Assembly: GCF_031202265.1 (NCBI RefSeq)
Contig: NZ_CP100604.1
Location: forward strand, 7,360,501-7,424,500
Direction: 5' to 3'
Source: Bradyrhizobium sp. Ash2021
GTDB lineage: Bacteria > Pseudomonadota > Alphaproteobacteria > Rhizobiales > Xanthobacteraceae
DNA length: 64,000 nt
The translations under genes were made by a program, and so were the position numbers. The notes below the pieces were generated by a model. It was not told the DNA's origin, did not search any database, and was given only the letters and a program-made list of their open reading frames with translations. Shown piece by piece: positions 18,263 to 26,919 of this stretch; within the stretch, counting starts at the first letter, position 1; the number at the start of each line of letters is the position of its first letter.

Positions 18263-19120
18263 TCAGGCCGGGCCGGTCGCAACCGGCGGTCCGCTGGGCA
18301 AACCCCATTCGGCCCACGAGCCGTCATAGAGCGCGGTGCCGCGTACGCCGAGGCGATACAGCGCCAGCGTCAGCACCAGCGCGGAGACGCCGGAGCCGCA
18401 GGTGGTCACGATCGGTTTCGTGGTGTCGACCCCGGCGCCGGCAAATGCCTTGCGCAGATCATCGAGCGATTTCATCGCGCCGGTCCTGGCGTCGAACAAT
18501 TCAGCGTAAGGCACATTGCGGCTGCCGGGAATGTGGCCGGAGCGGGAATCCGGCCGCGGCTCAGCGACGGTACCTTCGAAACGCCCGCGCGGGCGTGCAT
18601 CGACCAACTGCTCGGCGCGCGTTTCGATATTGGCGAGCACTTGCTGCTGGCTCCGGATGTAACTGGGATCGAGCCTGGCTGTGAACTGTCCCGGTTTCGG
18701 CGTGACCTTGCCGGATTGGGTCGCGCGGCCTTCGCTGGTCCATTTCTTCAAACCGCCATCCAGCACCTTCACGTTGCGATAGCCGAACGACAGGAACATC
18801 CACCACGCCCGCGGTGCCGCGACCCAACTGCCGGAATCGTAGGCGACCACGGTATCGCCGGTGGAAATGCCGAGCGCCGCCACATCGCGCGCGAACTGCC
18901 CGGCGTCGGGATACATGTGCGGCCGCGGGTCATTGTGATCGGAAACCGCGTCGACATCAAAAAATGCCGCGCCCGGAATATGCGCCACGAGATAATCATC
19001 CAGCGGCAACGGCAGCACGCCCGGCAGCTTGAACGAGGCATCGATGATCTTGATCTTGGGATCATCAAGATGGGCGGCGAGCCAGTCGGTGGAGACCAGC
19101 GGATCGTCGGTTAAGGTCAT
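18263..19120 (-). CDS. sseA: 3-mercaptopyruvate / thiosulfate sulfurtransferase
   Basis: A 285-residue protein with two rhodanese domains. The C-terminal domain has the active loop TTCGSGVSA, whose CGSGxxA form is typical of mercaptopyruvate sulfurtransferases; the N-terminal domain (VSTDWLAAHLDDPKIKIIDASF) lacks a catalytic cysteine. It transfers sulfur from 3-mercaptopyruvate to thiophilic acceptors such as cyanide or thiols. A single-domain rhodanese lies immediately upstream on the same strand, separated by a repeat. The specific donor is inferred from the loop. Confidence 0.85.
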   Translation of the reverse strand: MTLTDDPLVSTDWLAAHLDDPKIKIIDASFKLPGVLPLPLDDYLVAHIPGAAFFDVDAVSDHNDPRPHMYPDAGQFARDVAALGISTGDTVVAYDSGSWVAAPRAWWMFLSFGYRNVKVLDGGLKKWTSEGRATQSGKVTPKPGQFTARLDPSYIRSQQQVLANIETRAEQLVDARPRGRFEGTVAEPRPDSRSGHIPGSRNVPYAELFDARTGAMKSLDDLRKAFAGAGVDTTKPIVTTCGSGVSALVLTLALYRLGVRGTALYDGSWAEWGLPSGPPVATGPA

Positions 19121-19136
19121 GTGTGCAAATCCTCGT

Positions 19137-19231
19137 TGTCATTCCGGGATGCGCCGGCAGGCGCAGACCCGGAATCCAGAAGTTGTTCCAGGAGATTCCG
19201 GGTTCGCGCTGGCGCGCGCCCCGGAATGACG
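19137..19231. repeat. Palindromic intergenic repeat (type C, GTCATTCCGGG)
   Basis: GTCATTCCGGGATGCGCCGG at one end and GCGCCCCGGAATGAC at the other are inverted arms around ACCCGGAATCC / GGATTCCGGG-like inner arms. Related copies are at 19702-19840 and 57244-57326. It lies between the two sulfurtransferase genes. Confidence 0.7.
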
Positions 19232-19258
19232 AAGTGAGAGAGCGAAGGCGCGTCAACC

Positions 19259-19672
19259 TCAGCCCTTCTTCTTAGGTTCCCACTTTTCGATCGGCCCGCC
19301 GGCGTCACGCCAGGCGGCAAAGCCGCCGCCCATATGGGCGACCGGCTTCAGGCCCATGTCCTTTGCGGTCTTGGCTGCCAGCGCCGAGCGCATGCCGCCG
19401 GCGCAGTGGAAGATGAATTTCTTGTCTTCCTGGAAGATCGGTTTGGCGTACGGGCTCGCCGGATCGATCCAGAACTCCAGCATGCCGCGGGTGCAGGAGA
19501 ACGCGCCGGGAATCCTGCCGTCGCGCTCGATCTCGCGGGGATCGCGGATATCGACGATCACGACGTCGGGACTCTGCGCGGCCTTGATCGCGTCCGCCGC
19601 GCTGACGGTCTCGATCTCGGCATTGGCTTCGTCGATCAGGGATTTGATACCGCGGTGAATGGTCTGGGGCAT
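19259..19672 (-). CDS. Single-domain rhodanese
   Basis: A 137-residue cytoplasmic rhodanese-like protein. The active-site loop is CAGGMRS (six residues after Cys, as in sulfurtransferases), in FIFHCAGGMRSALAAKTAKDMG; the earlier strand is VVIVDIRDPREIERDGRIPG. The last residues are basic (EPKKKG). It should accept or deliver persulfide sulfur; the acceptor is unknown. Lies 138 nt upstream of sseA in the same direction, so the two may be co-transcribed across the intervening repeat. Confidence 0.85.
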   Translation of the reverse strand: MPQTIHRGIKSLIDEANAEIETVSAADAIKAAQSPDVVIVDIRDPREIERDGRIPGAFSCTRGMLEFWIDPASPYAKPIFQEDKKFIFHCAGGMRSALAAKTAKDMGLKPVAHMGGGFAAWRDAGGPIEKWEPKKKG

Positions 19673-19701
19673 TTTGCATTCCCTCTCAATTTTTCTTGGC
19701 C

Positions 19702-19840
19702 GTCATTCCGGGGCGATGCCACCGGGTCCGCGCGAAGCGCGGCCCGATGACAGGCTCCGCATCGAACTGGGTGCGCAATTGCGCACCTGAGAATCTCGAG
19801 ATTCCGGGTCTGATCCTTCGGACCATCCCGGAATGACGGA
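19702..19840. repeat. Palindromic intergenic repeat (type C, with type B insert)
   Basis: The ends are GTCATTCCGGGG and CATCCCGGAATGAC. The middle contains CGCGAAGCGCGGCCCGATGA and CGAGATTCCGGG. It joins the stops and starts of two minus-strand genes and is non-coding. Confidence 0.65.
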
Positions 19841-19842
19841 TG

Positions 19843-21018
19843 TCACCGCACCAGTTCCTTCATCGCGCCTTCCAGTCCCTCGATCGTGATCGGATACATG
19901 CGTTCCGAGAACAGGCGGCGGATGATGGTGGTGGATTCCGAATAGTCCCAGTGTTTCTGCGCCACCGGATTGAGCCACACCGCATGCGGATAGGTGCGCG
20001 TGATGCGATCGAGCCAGACCGATCCGGCCTCTTCATTGACGTGTTCGACCGAGCCGCCGGGGACCATGATCTCGTAAGGCGACATCGAGGCGTCGCCGAC
20101 GAACACCACCTTGTAGTCGTGCGGATATTTATGCAGCACGTCCCAGGTCGGCGTGCGGTCGGTGAAGCGGCGCTTGTTCTGCTTCCAGACGCCTTCATAA
20201 AGGCAGTTGTGGAAGTAGAAATATTCCATGTGCTTGAATTCGGTCTTGGCCGCCGAGAACAGCTCCTCGACCTGCTCGATATGCGAATCCATGGACCCAC
20301 CGATGTCGAAGAAGACCAATACCTTGACCGCGTTGCGCCGCTCGGGGCGCATATGCACGTCGAGATAGCCGTGATTGGCGGTCTCCCTGATCGTGGTGTC
20401 GAGATCGAGTTCGTCCGGCGCGCCGGTGCGGGCGAACTTGCGCAACCTGCGCAGCGCAATCTTGATGTTGCGGATGCCGAGCTCGACATTGCCGTCGAGA
20501 TCTCTGAACTCGCGCTTGTCCCACACCTTCACCGCGCGGTTGTTGCGGTTCTTCTCCTGCCCGATCCGCACGCCTTCCGGGTTATAGCCGTGGGCGCCGA
20601 ACGGCGAGGTCCCGGCGGTGCCGATCCATTTGTTGCCGCCCTGATGCCGGCCCTGCTGCTCTTTCAGGCGCTGGCGAAGCGTCTCCATGAGCTTGTCCCA
20701 GCCCATCGCCTCGATCTGCTTCTTCTCTTCCTCGGTGAGGTATTTTTCCGCGAGCTTCTTCAGCCATTCGGCCGGAATGTCCGCCTTCTCCATCGCGTCC
20801 AGGAGGCTTTCCAGTCCCTTGAACACGGTGCCGAATACGCGATCGAACTTGTCGAGGTTGCGCTCGTCCTTCACCAGGGCGGCGCGGGAGAGGTAATAGA
20901 AATTCTCCACTGTCTGCTCGGCGAGGTCGGCGTCGAGCGCCTCCATCAGCGTCAGATATTCACGCAAGGTGACCGGGACCTGGGCGTCGCGCAGCGATGT
21001 GAAGAATTGCAGGAACAT
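19843..21018 (-). CDS. VWA domain-containing CoxE-like protein
   Basis: A 391-residue protein. The C-terminal von Willebrand A domain starts at VKVLVFFDIGGSMDSH; the metal site reads D-I-G-G-S where most VWA domains have DxSxS, so the first serine is replaced by glycine. Other landmarks are VVFVGDASMSPYEI and WLNP. The N-terminal half is helical (LREYLTLMEALDADLAEQTVENFYYLSRAALVKDERN). It is divergent from a MoxR ATPase; MoxR and VWA proteins commonly work as a chaperone-like pair that inserts metals or assembles complexes. The start at 21018 is preferred. Confidence 0.85.
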   Translation of the reverse strand: MFLQFFTSLRDAQVPVTLREYLTLMEALDADLAEQTVENFYYLSRAALVKDERNLDKFDRVFGTVFKGLESLLDAMEKADIPAEWLKKLAEKYLTEEEKKQIEAMGWDKLMETLRQRLKEQQGRHQGGNKWIGTAGTSPFGAHGYNPEGVRIGQEKNRNNRAVKVWDKREFRDLDGNVELGIRNIKIALRRLRKFARTGAPDELDLDTTIRETANHGYLDVHMRPERRNAVKVLVFFDIGGSMDSHIEQVEELFSAAKTEFKHMEYFYFHNCLYEGVWKQNKRRFTDRTPTWDVLHKYPHDYKVVFVGDASMSPYEIMVPGGSVEHVNEEAGSVWLDRITRTYPHAVWLNPVAQKHWDYSESTTIIRRLFSERMYPITIEGLEGAMKELVR

Positions 21019-21269
21019 GCTCTCTAGATTGCCCGCCGGGGGGCCCCCGTCAAGGGCCGCCGCCACGGTAAAGCCCGCTGGCAGCTATTCAGTTCCGACA
21101 AACAATCCGCAACGACTTGCTGCGCGCGATGCATTCCGCGGGGCGGAAACAGTCCGCCCTTGCGCGAAGTTGCCTCCAACATTGTTTGAAACGGCCTATG
21201 CGGAATCCGCGGTAGACCTGCCGGCTTTTTCCACTAGTATCAAAATGAAACCTATCCATACGGGGTATT

Positions 21270-22112
21270 ATGAAATTTACCGGTACCAAGGACTACGTCG
21301 CCACTGACGATCTCAAGATCGCCGTCAACGCCTCGATCGTGCTCGAACGCCCGCTGCTGATCAAGGGCGAGCCCGGCACCGGCAAAACCGTGCTGGCCGA
21401 GGAAGTCGCCAAGGCGCTCGGCGCGCCGCTTCTGACCTGGCACATCAAGTCCACCACCAAGGCGCAGCAGGGTCTCTACGAATACGACGCGGTGTCTCGG
21501 CTGCGGGACAGCCAGCTCGGCGATGCCAGGGTCTCCGACATCTCCAACTACATCAAGCGCGGCAAGCTGTGGGAAGCCTTCACCCACGACAAGCGTCCGG
21601 TGCTGCTGATCGACGAGATCGACAAGGCCGACATCGAATTCCCCAACGACCTCTTGCTCGAGCTCGATCGCATGGAGTTCTTCGTCTACGAGACCGGCGA
21701 GAACATCAAGGCGAGCCTGCGCCCGATCGTGATGATTACCTCGAACAACGAAAAGGAACTGCCGGACGCGTTCCTGCGCCGCTGCTTCTTCCACTACATC
21801 AAGTTTCCCGACGCCGACACCATGAGCCGGATCGTCGACGTGCATTTCCCGAACATCAAGAAGCGCCTGGTGGAAGAAGCGTTGCGGATCTTCTTCGAGG
21901 TGCGCGAAGTGCCGGGCCTGAAGAAGAAGCCCTCGACGTCGGAGCTGCTCGACTGGCTCAAGCTGCTGCTCAACGAGGACATCACCCCGGAAATGCTCCG
22001 GGAGCGCGATCCGCGCAAATTGATCCCGCCGCTGCACGGCGCGCTGCTCAAGAACGAGCAGGACGTGCATCTGTTCGAACGGCTGGCGTTCCTCAGCCGC
22101 AGGGAAGTGTAA
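21270..22112 (+). CDS. MoxR-family AAA+ ATPase
   Basis: A 280-residue AAA+ protein: Walker A GEPGTGKT (about 30-37), Walker B VLLIDEIDKAD, sensor 1 ITSNNEKELPDAFLRRC, then the MoxR C-terminal helical lid ending DVHLFERLAFLSRRE. MoxR ATPases remodel protein complexes with a VWA partner; the divergent gene supplies one. The promoter region between the two starts is about 250 bp. The target complex is not identifiable here, because no oxidoreductase subunits adjoin the pair. Confidence 0.93.
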   Translation: MKFTGTKDYVATDDLKIAVNASIVLERPLLIKGEPGTGKTVLAEEVAKALGAPLLTWHIKSTTKAQQGLYEYDAVSRLRDSQLGDARVSDISNYIKRGKLWEAFTHDKRPVLLIDEIDKADIEFPNDLLLELDRMEFFVYETGENIKASLRPIVMITSNNEKELPDAFLRRCFFHYIKFPDADTMSRIVDVHFPNIKKRLVEEALRIFFEVREVPGLKKKPSTSELLDWLKLLLNEDITPEMLRERDPRKLIPPLHGALLKNEQDVHLFERLAFLSRREV

Positions 22113-22188
22113 TTCGCCACTGAAGGTGCCGAGGCTTAAGTCCCGGCACCTCAGTTATGCGGACGCAACAAACAAAAGATCAGGGAAT

Positions 22189-23691
22189 ATGAACGTTCAA
22201 AGCCAAGTTCACACAACTGCGCCCGGCACGACCGAGCATTTCGACGTCCTGATCGCAGGTGCCGGCATCTCCGGCGTCGGCGCCGCCTATCATCTGACCA
22301 CGCAGTGCCCGGGCACGAGTTTCGTCGCCCTCGAAACCCAGAAGACTTTTGGCGGCACCTGGAGCACCCACCGTTATCCCGGCATCCGCTCCGACAGCGA
22401 TCTCCACACGTTCGGCTACCGCTTCAAGCCATGGACCAGCGCGCCGATCGCGAGCGCCGCCGAGATCCTCAAATATATGGGCGATGTGATCGAGGAGAAC
22501 GATCTTGCCCGTCACATTCGCTATCGGCACACCATCACCTCGGCGAAATGGTCGAGCGAGCAAAATCTCTGGACCATCGAGGCTACCCGAGGAGACACCG
22601 GCGAGACGGTTCGTTTCACCACCAACTTCTTCTGGATGTGCCAAGGCTATTACCGCCACACCGAAGGCTATACGCCGGAGTGGAAGGACATGGCCAGGTT
22701 CAAGGGCCCGATCGTCCATCCGCAGAAATGGCCCGAAGACTTCGACTACAACAACAAGCGCATCGTCGTGATCGGCTCGGGTGCCACCGCCGCGACGCTG
22801 ATCCCGGCGCTGGCGAAGGACTGCGCGCATGTCACGATGCTGCAGCGCTCGCCGACCTATTTCCGCACCGGCCGCAACGCGATCGAGATCGCCGAGCAGC
22901 TGCGCCTGTTGCAGGTCGACGAGACATGGATCCACGAAATCACGCGCCGGAAAATCCTGTTCGATCAGGACGCCTTCACCCGCAAGACGTTTGAAGAACC
23001 CGAGGCGGCCAAGAAGGATCTGCTGTCCGCGGTCGAGGCTTATCTGGGCAAGGATTACGACATCGCCACCCACTTCACGCCAAAATACCGGCCGTGGCGG
23101 CAGCGCATCGCCTTCATCCCCGACGGCGATCTGTTCCAGGGCATCAAGTCCGGCAAGGCCTCGGTGGTCACCGACGAGATCGACCGCTTCACCGAGAAGG
23201 GCATTCTGCTGAAGTCGGGCAAGGAACTGGAAGCCGACATCATCATCACCGCGACCGGCTTTAATCTCAGCGCCAATGGCGACATCGAATTCGCCGTCGA
23301 CGGCAAGAAGCTGGATTTCGCCGACACCGTGACCTATCGCGGCATGATGTTCACCGGCGTGCCCAATCTGGTCTGGGTATTCGGCTATTTCCGCGCCAGC
23401 TGGACGCTGCGCGTCGATCTGGTCGCCGACTTCGTCTGCAAGCTGCTCAACCACATGAAGCAGACCGGCGCCAGGAAGGTGGCGCCGGCGCTGCGGCCGG
23501 AAGACCACAACATGCCGCTGCTGCCCTGGATCGATCCAGAGAATTTCAATCCGGGCTACATGATGCGCGGCATGCACCTGTTGCCGAAGCGCGGCGACAA
23601 GCCGGAATGGCAGCACAACCAGGATTACTGGGCCGAGAAGGACGAATTCCCGGCCATCGATATGAACGACCACGTGTTCGTGTACGACTAG
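22189..23691 (+). CDS. Flavin-containing Baeyer-Villiger-type monooxygenase
   Basis: A 500-residue FAD/NADPH monooxygenase. FAD Rossmann motif GAGISGVGAAYH (24-35), the Baeyer-Villiger fingerprint FKGPIVHPQKWP (171-182, pattern FxGxxxHxxxWP) and the NADPH motif GSGATAATL (196-). Such enzymes insert oxygen next to a ketone carbonyl or oxidise soft heteroatoms. ATG at 22189 follows CAGGGAA. A good terminator follows the gene. The adjacent vanillate genes suggest aromatic catabolism but do not define the substrate. Confidence 0.9.
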   Translation: MNVQSQVHTTAPGTTEHFDVLIAGAGISGVGAAYHLTTQCPGTSFVALETQKTFGGTWSTHRYPGIRSDSDLHTFGYRFKPWTSAPIASAAEILKYMGDVIEENDLARHIRYRHTITSAKWSSEQNLWTIEATRGDTGETVRFTTNFFWMCQGYYRHTEGYTPEWKDMARFKGPIVHPQKWPEDFDYNNKRIVVIGSGATAATLIPALAKDCAHVTMLQRSPTYFRTGRNAIEIAEQLRLLQVDETWIHEITRRKILFDQDAFTRKTFEEPEAAKKDLLSAVEAYLGKDYDIATHFTPKYRPWRQRIAFIPDGDLFQGIKSGKASVVTDEIDRFTEKGILLKSGKELEADIIITATGFNLSANGDIEFAVDGKKLDFADTVTYRGMMFTGVPNLVWVFGYFRASWTLRVDLVADFVCKLLNHMKQTGARKVAPALRPEDHNMPLLPWIDPENFNPGYMMRGMHLLPKRGDKPEWQHNQDYWAEKDEFPAIDMNDHVFVYD

Positions 23692-23740
23692 CCACGCCAA
23701 TCACCGGACAGCTGCTCGGCTATGGCCTGCCAGATTTCTG

Positions 23741-23770
23741 AACCGCTCCCCGCCCGGGAGCGGTTTTTTA
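23741..23770 (+). terminator. Rho-independent terminator
   Basis: AACCGCTCCC (23741-23750) pairs perfectly with GGGAGCGGTT (23756-23765) across the loop CGCCC, followed by TTTTTA. It ends the Baeyer-Villiger monooxygenase transcript and separates it from the vanA promoter. Confidence 0.93.
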
Positions 23771-23798
23771 TTACCCAGGAACATCCTTCCCGAATATA

Positions 23799-23870
23799 TG
23801 TATACTTTAAAGGTATGGTATAACCTCTGTATTCTCTTATTTGCGCTAATCGTAATATTTCTGTATACAT
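23799..23870 (+). promoter_or_regulatory. vanA promoter with two GTATAC operator candidates
   Basis: TTGCGC (23841-23846) and TATACA (23864-23869) are separated by 17 bp and make a sigma-70-like promoter 35 bp before the vanA ATG. The symmetric TGTATACA at 23862-23869 overlaps the -10 box. A second GTATAC lies at 23800-23805, 63 bp upstream (about six helical turns). GntR/FadR-type regulators bind such short GT-n-AC palindromes, and a GntR gene is two genes downstream. Occupation of the -10 site would block transcription. Operator assignment is inference. Confidence 0.6.
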
Positions 23871-23903
23871 ATTGAACTTGTTTTGTCGTACGGGAGTTCA
23901 GCC

Positions 23904-24953
23904 ATGCCGACACCCTTTCCGCTCAATGCCTGGTACGCCGCCGCATGGGATGTCGATCTCAAGCACGCGCTGTTTCCGCGAACGATCTGCGGCAAGCATG
24001 TCGTGATGTACCGCCAGTCCAACGGGCAGGTATCGGCACTGGAGGATGCCTGCTGGCATCGCCTGGTGCCGCTGTCGAAGGGACGGCTCGACGGCGACAC
24101 CGTCGTCTGCGGCTATCACGGGCTGAAATACAATTCGCAGGGCCGCTGCACCTACATGCCCTCGCAGGAAACCATCAACCCGTCGGCCTGCGTGCGATCC
24201 TATCCCGTGGTCGAACGCCATCGCTTCATCTGGCTGTGGATGGGCGACCCGGCACTGGCCGATCCGGCGCTGGTGCCGGACATGCACTGGAACGACGATC
24301 CGGACTGGGCCGGCGACGGCAAGACCATCCATGTGAAATGCGACTACCGGCTCGTGGTCGACAATCTGATGGACCTGACCCACGAGACCTTCGTGCACGG
24401 CTCCAGCATCGGCAACGAGCACGTCGCCGAAGCGCCGTTCGACGTCACCCATGGCGAGCGCACCGTGACCGTGACGCGCTGGATGCACGGCATCGAGGCG
24501 CCGCCGTTCTGGGCGGCGCAGCTGCAAAAGCCCGGCCCGGTCGACCGCTGGCAGATCATCCATTTTCAGGCGCCCGGCACCGTCAACATCGACGTCGGCG
24601 TCGCCCCCGCGGGCACCGGCGCCCCCAAAGGCGACCGCTCGCAGGGCGTCAACGGCTTTGTGCTCAACACCATGACGCCGGAGACCGCCACCACCTGCCA
24701 CTATTTCTGGGCCTTCGTCCGCAATCACCGCCGTACCGAGCAGAAGCTGACCACCGAGATCCGCGAGGGCGTCGCCAGCATTTTCCACGAAGACGAAATC
24801 ATCCTCGAAGCGCAGCAACGCGCCATCAGCGAGAACCCGGACCGCACCTTCTACAACCTCAACATCGACGCCGGCGCGATGTGGGCGCGGCGCGTGATCG
24901 ACAGGATGGTGGCGAAAGAGACCTCGCCGCCGAACGCGCAAGCCGCGGAGTAG
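23904..24953 (+). CDS. vanA: Vanillate O-demethylase oxygenase subunit
   Basis: A 349-residue Rieske oxygenase that demethylates vanillate to protocatechuate. Rieske [2Fe-2S] ligands are C50-x-H52 and C69-x2-H72 (ACWHRLVPL, CGYHGLKY). The mononuclear iron site is in NLMDLTHETFVHG. The length is normal for VanA. The ATG at 23904 follows CGGGAG. It is the first gene of vanA-vanR-vanB. The GntR gene between the oxygenase and reductase genes supports the assignment. Other Rieske O-demethylases of the same family cannot be excluded. Confidence 0.88.
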   Translation: MPTPFPLNAWYAAAWDVDLKHALFPRTICGKHVVMYRQSNGQVSALEDACWHRLVPLSKGRLDGDTVVCGYHGLKYNSQGRCTYMPSQETINPSACVRSYPVVERHRFIWLWMGDPALADPALVPDMHWNDDPDWAGDGKTIHVKCDYRLVVDNLMDLTHETFVHGSSIGNEHVAEAPFDVTHGERTVTVTRWMHGIEAPPFWAAQLQKPGPVDRWQIIHFQAPGTVNIDVGVAPAGTGAPKGDRSQGVNGFVLNTMTPETATTCHYFWAFVRNHRRTEQKLTTEIREGVASIFHEDEIILEAQQRAISENPDRTFYNLNIDAGAMWARRVIDRMVAKETSPPNAQAAE

Positions 24954-24957
24954 AACC

Positions 24958-25713
24958 ATGAGCGAAAGCTACTCCGAACGGTCGGTCTCGCAGACCGTGC
25001 GCGCCCAGCTGGCGCTGCGCGACCTGATCCTGTCCGGACGGCTGCGGGCGAGTGAACGCATCTCCGAACTGCAGGCGGTCGAAATCACCGGCGTGTCGCG
25101 GACGCCGGTGCGGCTGGCGCTGGTCCGGCTCGAAGACGAAGGCCTGCTGCAGGCGATTCCCTCCGGCGGCTTCATGGTGAAGGCGTTCACCGAACGCGAC
25201 ATCCTCGATTCGATCGAGCTGCGCGGCACGCTGGAGGGCCTCGCCGCCCGCTTCGCCGCCGAGCGCGGCGCCAGCGCCCGCAGCCTCGAGCCGCTGAAGG
25301 AATGTCTCGCCGACCTCGACCAGCTGGTCCGGCAGGACCGCGTTTCGGAAGAGGTTTTTTCCGCGTACGTGACCTTGAACGCACGCTTTCATGCGCTGCT
25401 CACCGAGTTATCCGCCAGCGCGCCGCTGATCCGGGAGATCGACCGGGTCTCGGCGTTGCCGTTCGCCTCGCCGAGCGGGTTCGTGATGGCGCAATCGGCG
25501 TTGCCCGAGGCGCACCAGATCCTGCTGATCGGGCAGGATCATCATCGCATCGTGCTGGACGCGATCGAGAACCGCGAAGGCGCGCGCGCCGAAGCCGTGA
25601 TGCGCGAGCATTCCCGCCTCGCCGCGCGCAATCTGCGGCTGGTGCTGCGCAATCGCGGTCATCTCGACTTGCTGCCCGCGCTGGCGCTGCTCAAATCGGC
25701 GACCGCCGAATAG
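24958..25713 (+). CDS. vanR: GntR-family regulator (VanR-like)
   Basis: A 251-residue regulator: N-terminal winged helix-turn-helix (VRAQLALRDLILSGRLRASERISELQAVEITGVSRTPVRLALVRLEDEGLL) and a C-terminal all-helical FCD ligand-binding domain (about 85-230; AYVTLNARFHALLTE, GQDHHRIVLDAIENREGARAEAVMREH). FadR-type members release DNA when an acid ligand binds. It starts 4 nt after the vanA stop, so it is co-transcribed and autoregulated by the operator candidates upstream of vanA (inference). Vanillate is the likely inducer. Confidence 0.88.
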   Translation: MSESYSERSVSQTVRAQLALRDLILSGRLRASERISELQAVEITGVSRTPVRLALVRLEDEGLLQAIPSGGFMVKAFTERDILDSIELRGTLEGLAARFAAERGASARSLEPLKECLADLDQLVRQDRVSEEVFSAYVTLNARFHALLTELSASAPLIREIDRVSALPFASPSGFVMAQSALPEAHQILLIGQDHHRIVLDAIENREGARAEAVMREHSRLAARNLRLVLRNRGHLDLLPALALLKSATAE

Positions 25714-25728
25714 CGAGGAAACACCGCC

Positions 25729-26709
25729 ATGCGTTTTGCCGAGCAATGGAACTGGTGCACCGTCGAGGGGACAACCGACGTGACACCAATGATCCGCGAG
25801 CTCAAATTGCGTCCCGATGGCGGACAAGTCACCCCCTACCCGGTCGGCAGCCATATCGGCGTCGCCGTGCTGGTCGACGGACAACCGCAGCGGCGCTGCT
25901 ATTCGCTGGTCGGCGACCGCGATCCGGAGCGGTATCGCATCGCGGTGCGGCTGGCACCGGACAGCCGCGGCGGCTCGCGCGGGATGTGGAATTTGAAACC
26001 GGGCGCGCGAATCGAGATTTCCAGCCCGGCCTCATTGCTCGACATCGACTGGAACAGGCAAAATTATTGCCTGATCGCGGGCGGCATCGGCATCACGCCG
26101 ATCGTCGGCATCGCCAGCGCCTTGCGCCGCCGGAACATCGACGCCCGCCTGCACTACGCCGTGAAGTCGCGCGCGGAAGCCGCCTATCTCGACGAGTTGT
26201 CGGCGATGTTAGGCGACCGGCTGATCGTTCACGCCAGCGACGAAGGCGTGCGGATCGATCTCGACGCCACCTTCCGCGCCCTGCCGGATGACGCCATCGC
26301 GATCATGTGCGGGCCGATGCGGATGCTGGAGGCGGCGCGGCGCGCCTGGAACAACGCAGGCCGCCCGCCCGCCGATCTCCGCTACGAGACTTTTGGCTCC
26401 AGCGGACTATTGCCGACCGCGGAATTCCGCGTGCGGCTGAAGAATTCGGACACCGAGCTGGTGGTGCCGCAAACCAGCTCCATGCTCGACGTGCTGAACG
26501 AGGCCGGCTTCGAGGTGATGTCGGACTGCCAGCGCGGCGAATGCGGGGTTTGCGCCGTCGACGTTGTAGCGATCGACGGCGAGATCGATCATCGCGACGT
26601 CTTCTTCAGCGACCAGCAGAAGCGCGACAACCGCAAGATCTGCCCGTGCGTATCGCGCGCGGTGGGCGTCGTCACCATCGACACGCTGTACCGGCCCGAA
26701 GCAATCTGA
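25729..26709 (+). CDS. vanB: Vanillate O-demethylase reductase subunit
   Basis: A 326-residue phthalate-dioxygenase-reductase type protein: FMN domain (RCYSLVGD, about 60-67), NAD domain (GGIGITPIVGIASALRR, CGPMRMLEAARRAW) and C-terminal plant-type [2Fe-2S] ferredoxin with CQRGECGVC and a later CPC. It passes electrons from NADH to VanA. It starts 15 nt after vanR. Some VanB proteins use FMN in the same way; domain order is the PDR type. Confidence 0.9.
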   Translation: MRFAEQWNWCTVEGTTDVTPMIRELKLRPDGGQVTPYPVGSHIGVAVLVDGQPQRRCYSLVGDRDPERYRIAVRLAPDSRGGSRGMWNLKPGARIEISSPASLLDIDWNRQNYCLIAGGIGITPIVGIASALRRRNIDARLHYAVKSRAEAAYLDELSAMLGDRLIVHASDEGVRIDLDATFRALPDDAIAIMCGPMRMLEAARRAWNNAGRPPADLRYETFGSSGLLPTAEFRVRLKNSDTELVVPQTSSMLDVLNEAGFEVMSDCQRGECGVCAVDVVAIDGEIDHRDVFFSDQQKRDNRKICPCVSRAVGVVTIDTLYRPEAI

Positions 26710-26740
26710 CCCTTAGTCTAACGCAATTCCACTTCGCTGG

Positions 26741-26875
26741 CCCCATCCTTCGAGACGCGGCGAAGACGCCGCTCCTCAGGATGAGGTCCGAGATAGCTTC
26801 ATAGCCTTTCAGGATGAGGTCTCAGACCCTCATGGTGAGGAGCGCATCTTCGCGCGTCTCGAACCATGAGGCCAC
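26741..26875. repeat. Intergenic repeat (type D, CATCCTTCGAGACGC / CTCAGGATGAGG)
   Basis: CATCCTTCGAGACGCGGCGA and CTCCTCAGGATGAGGTC are followed by further CAGGATGAGGTCTCAGACC and the inverse GCGTCTCGAACCATGAGG. A related copy lies at 38189-38312. It is non-coding and separates vanB from the convergent GMC oxidoreductase. Confidence 0.65.
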
Positions 26876-26919
26876 GGGAAAAGCGGCAATGCTTCAAGCA
26901 ACCGGAAATCGCTCAAGAC

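Noticed and set aside
22180..23700. A 506-codon minus-strand frame opposite the Baeyer-Villiger monooxygenase
   Set aside because: No motif; the opposite strand has FAD and NADPH motifs and the family fingerprint.
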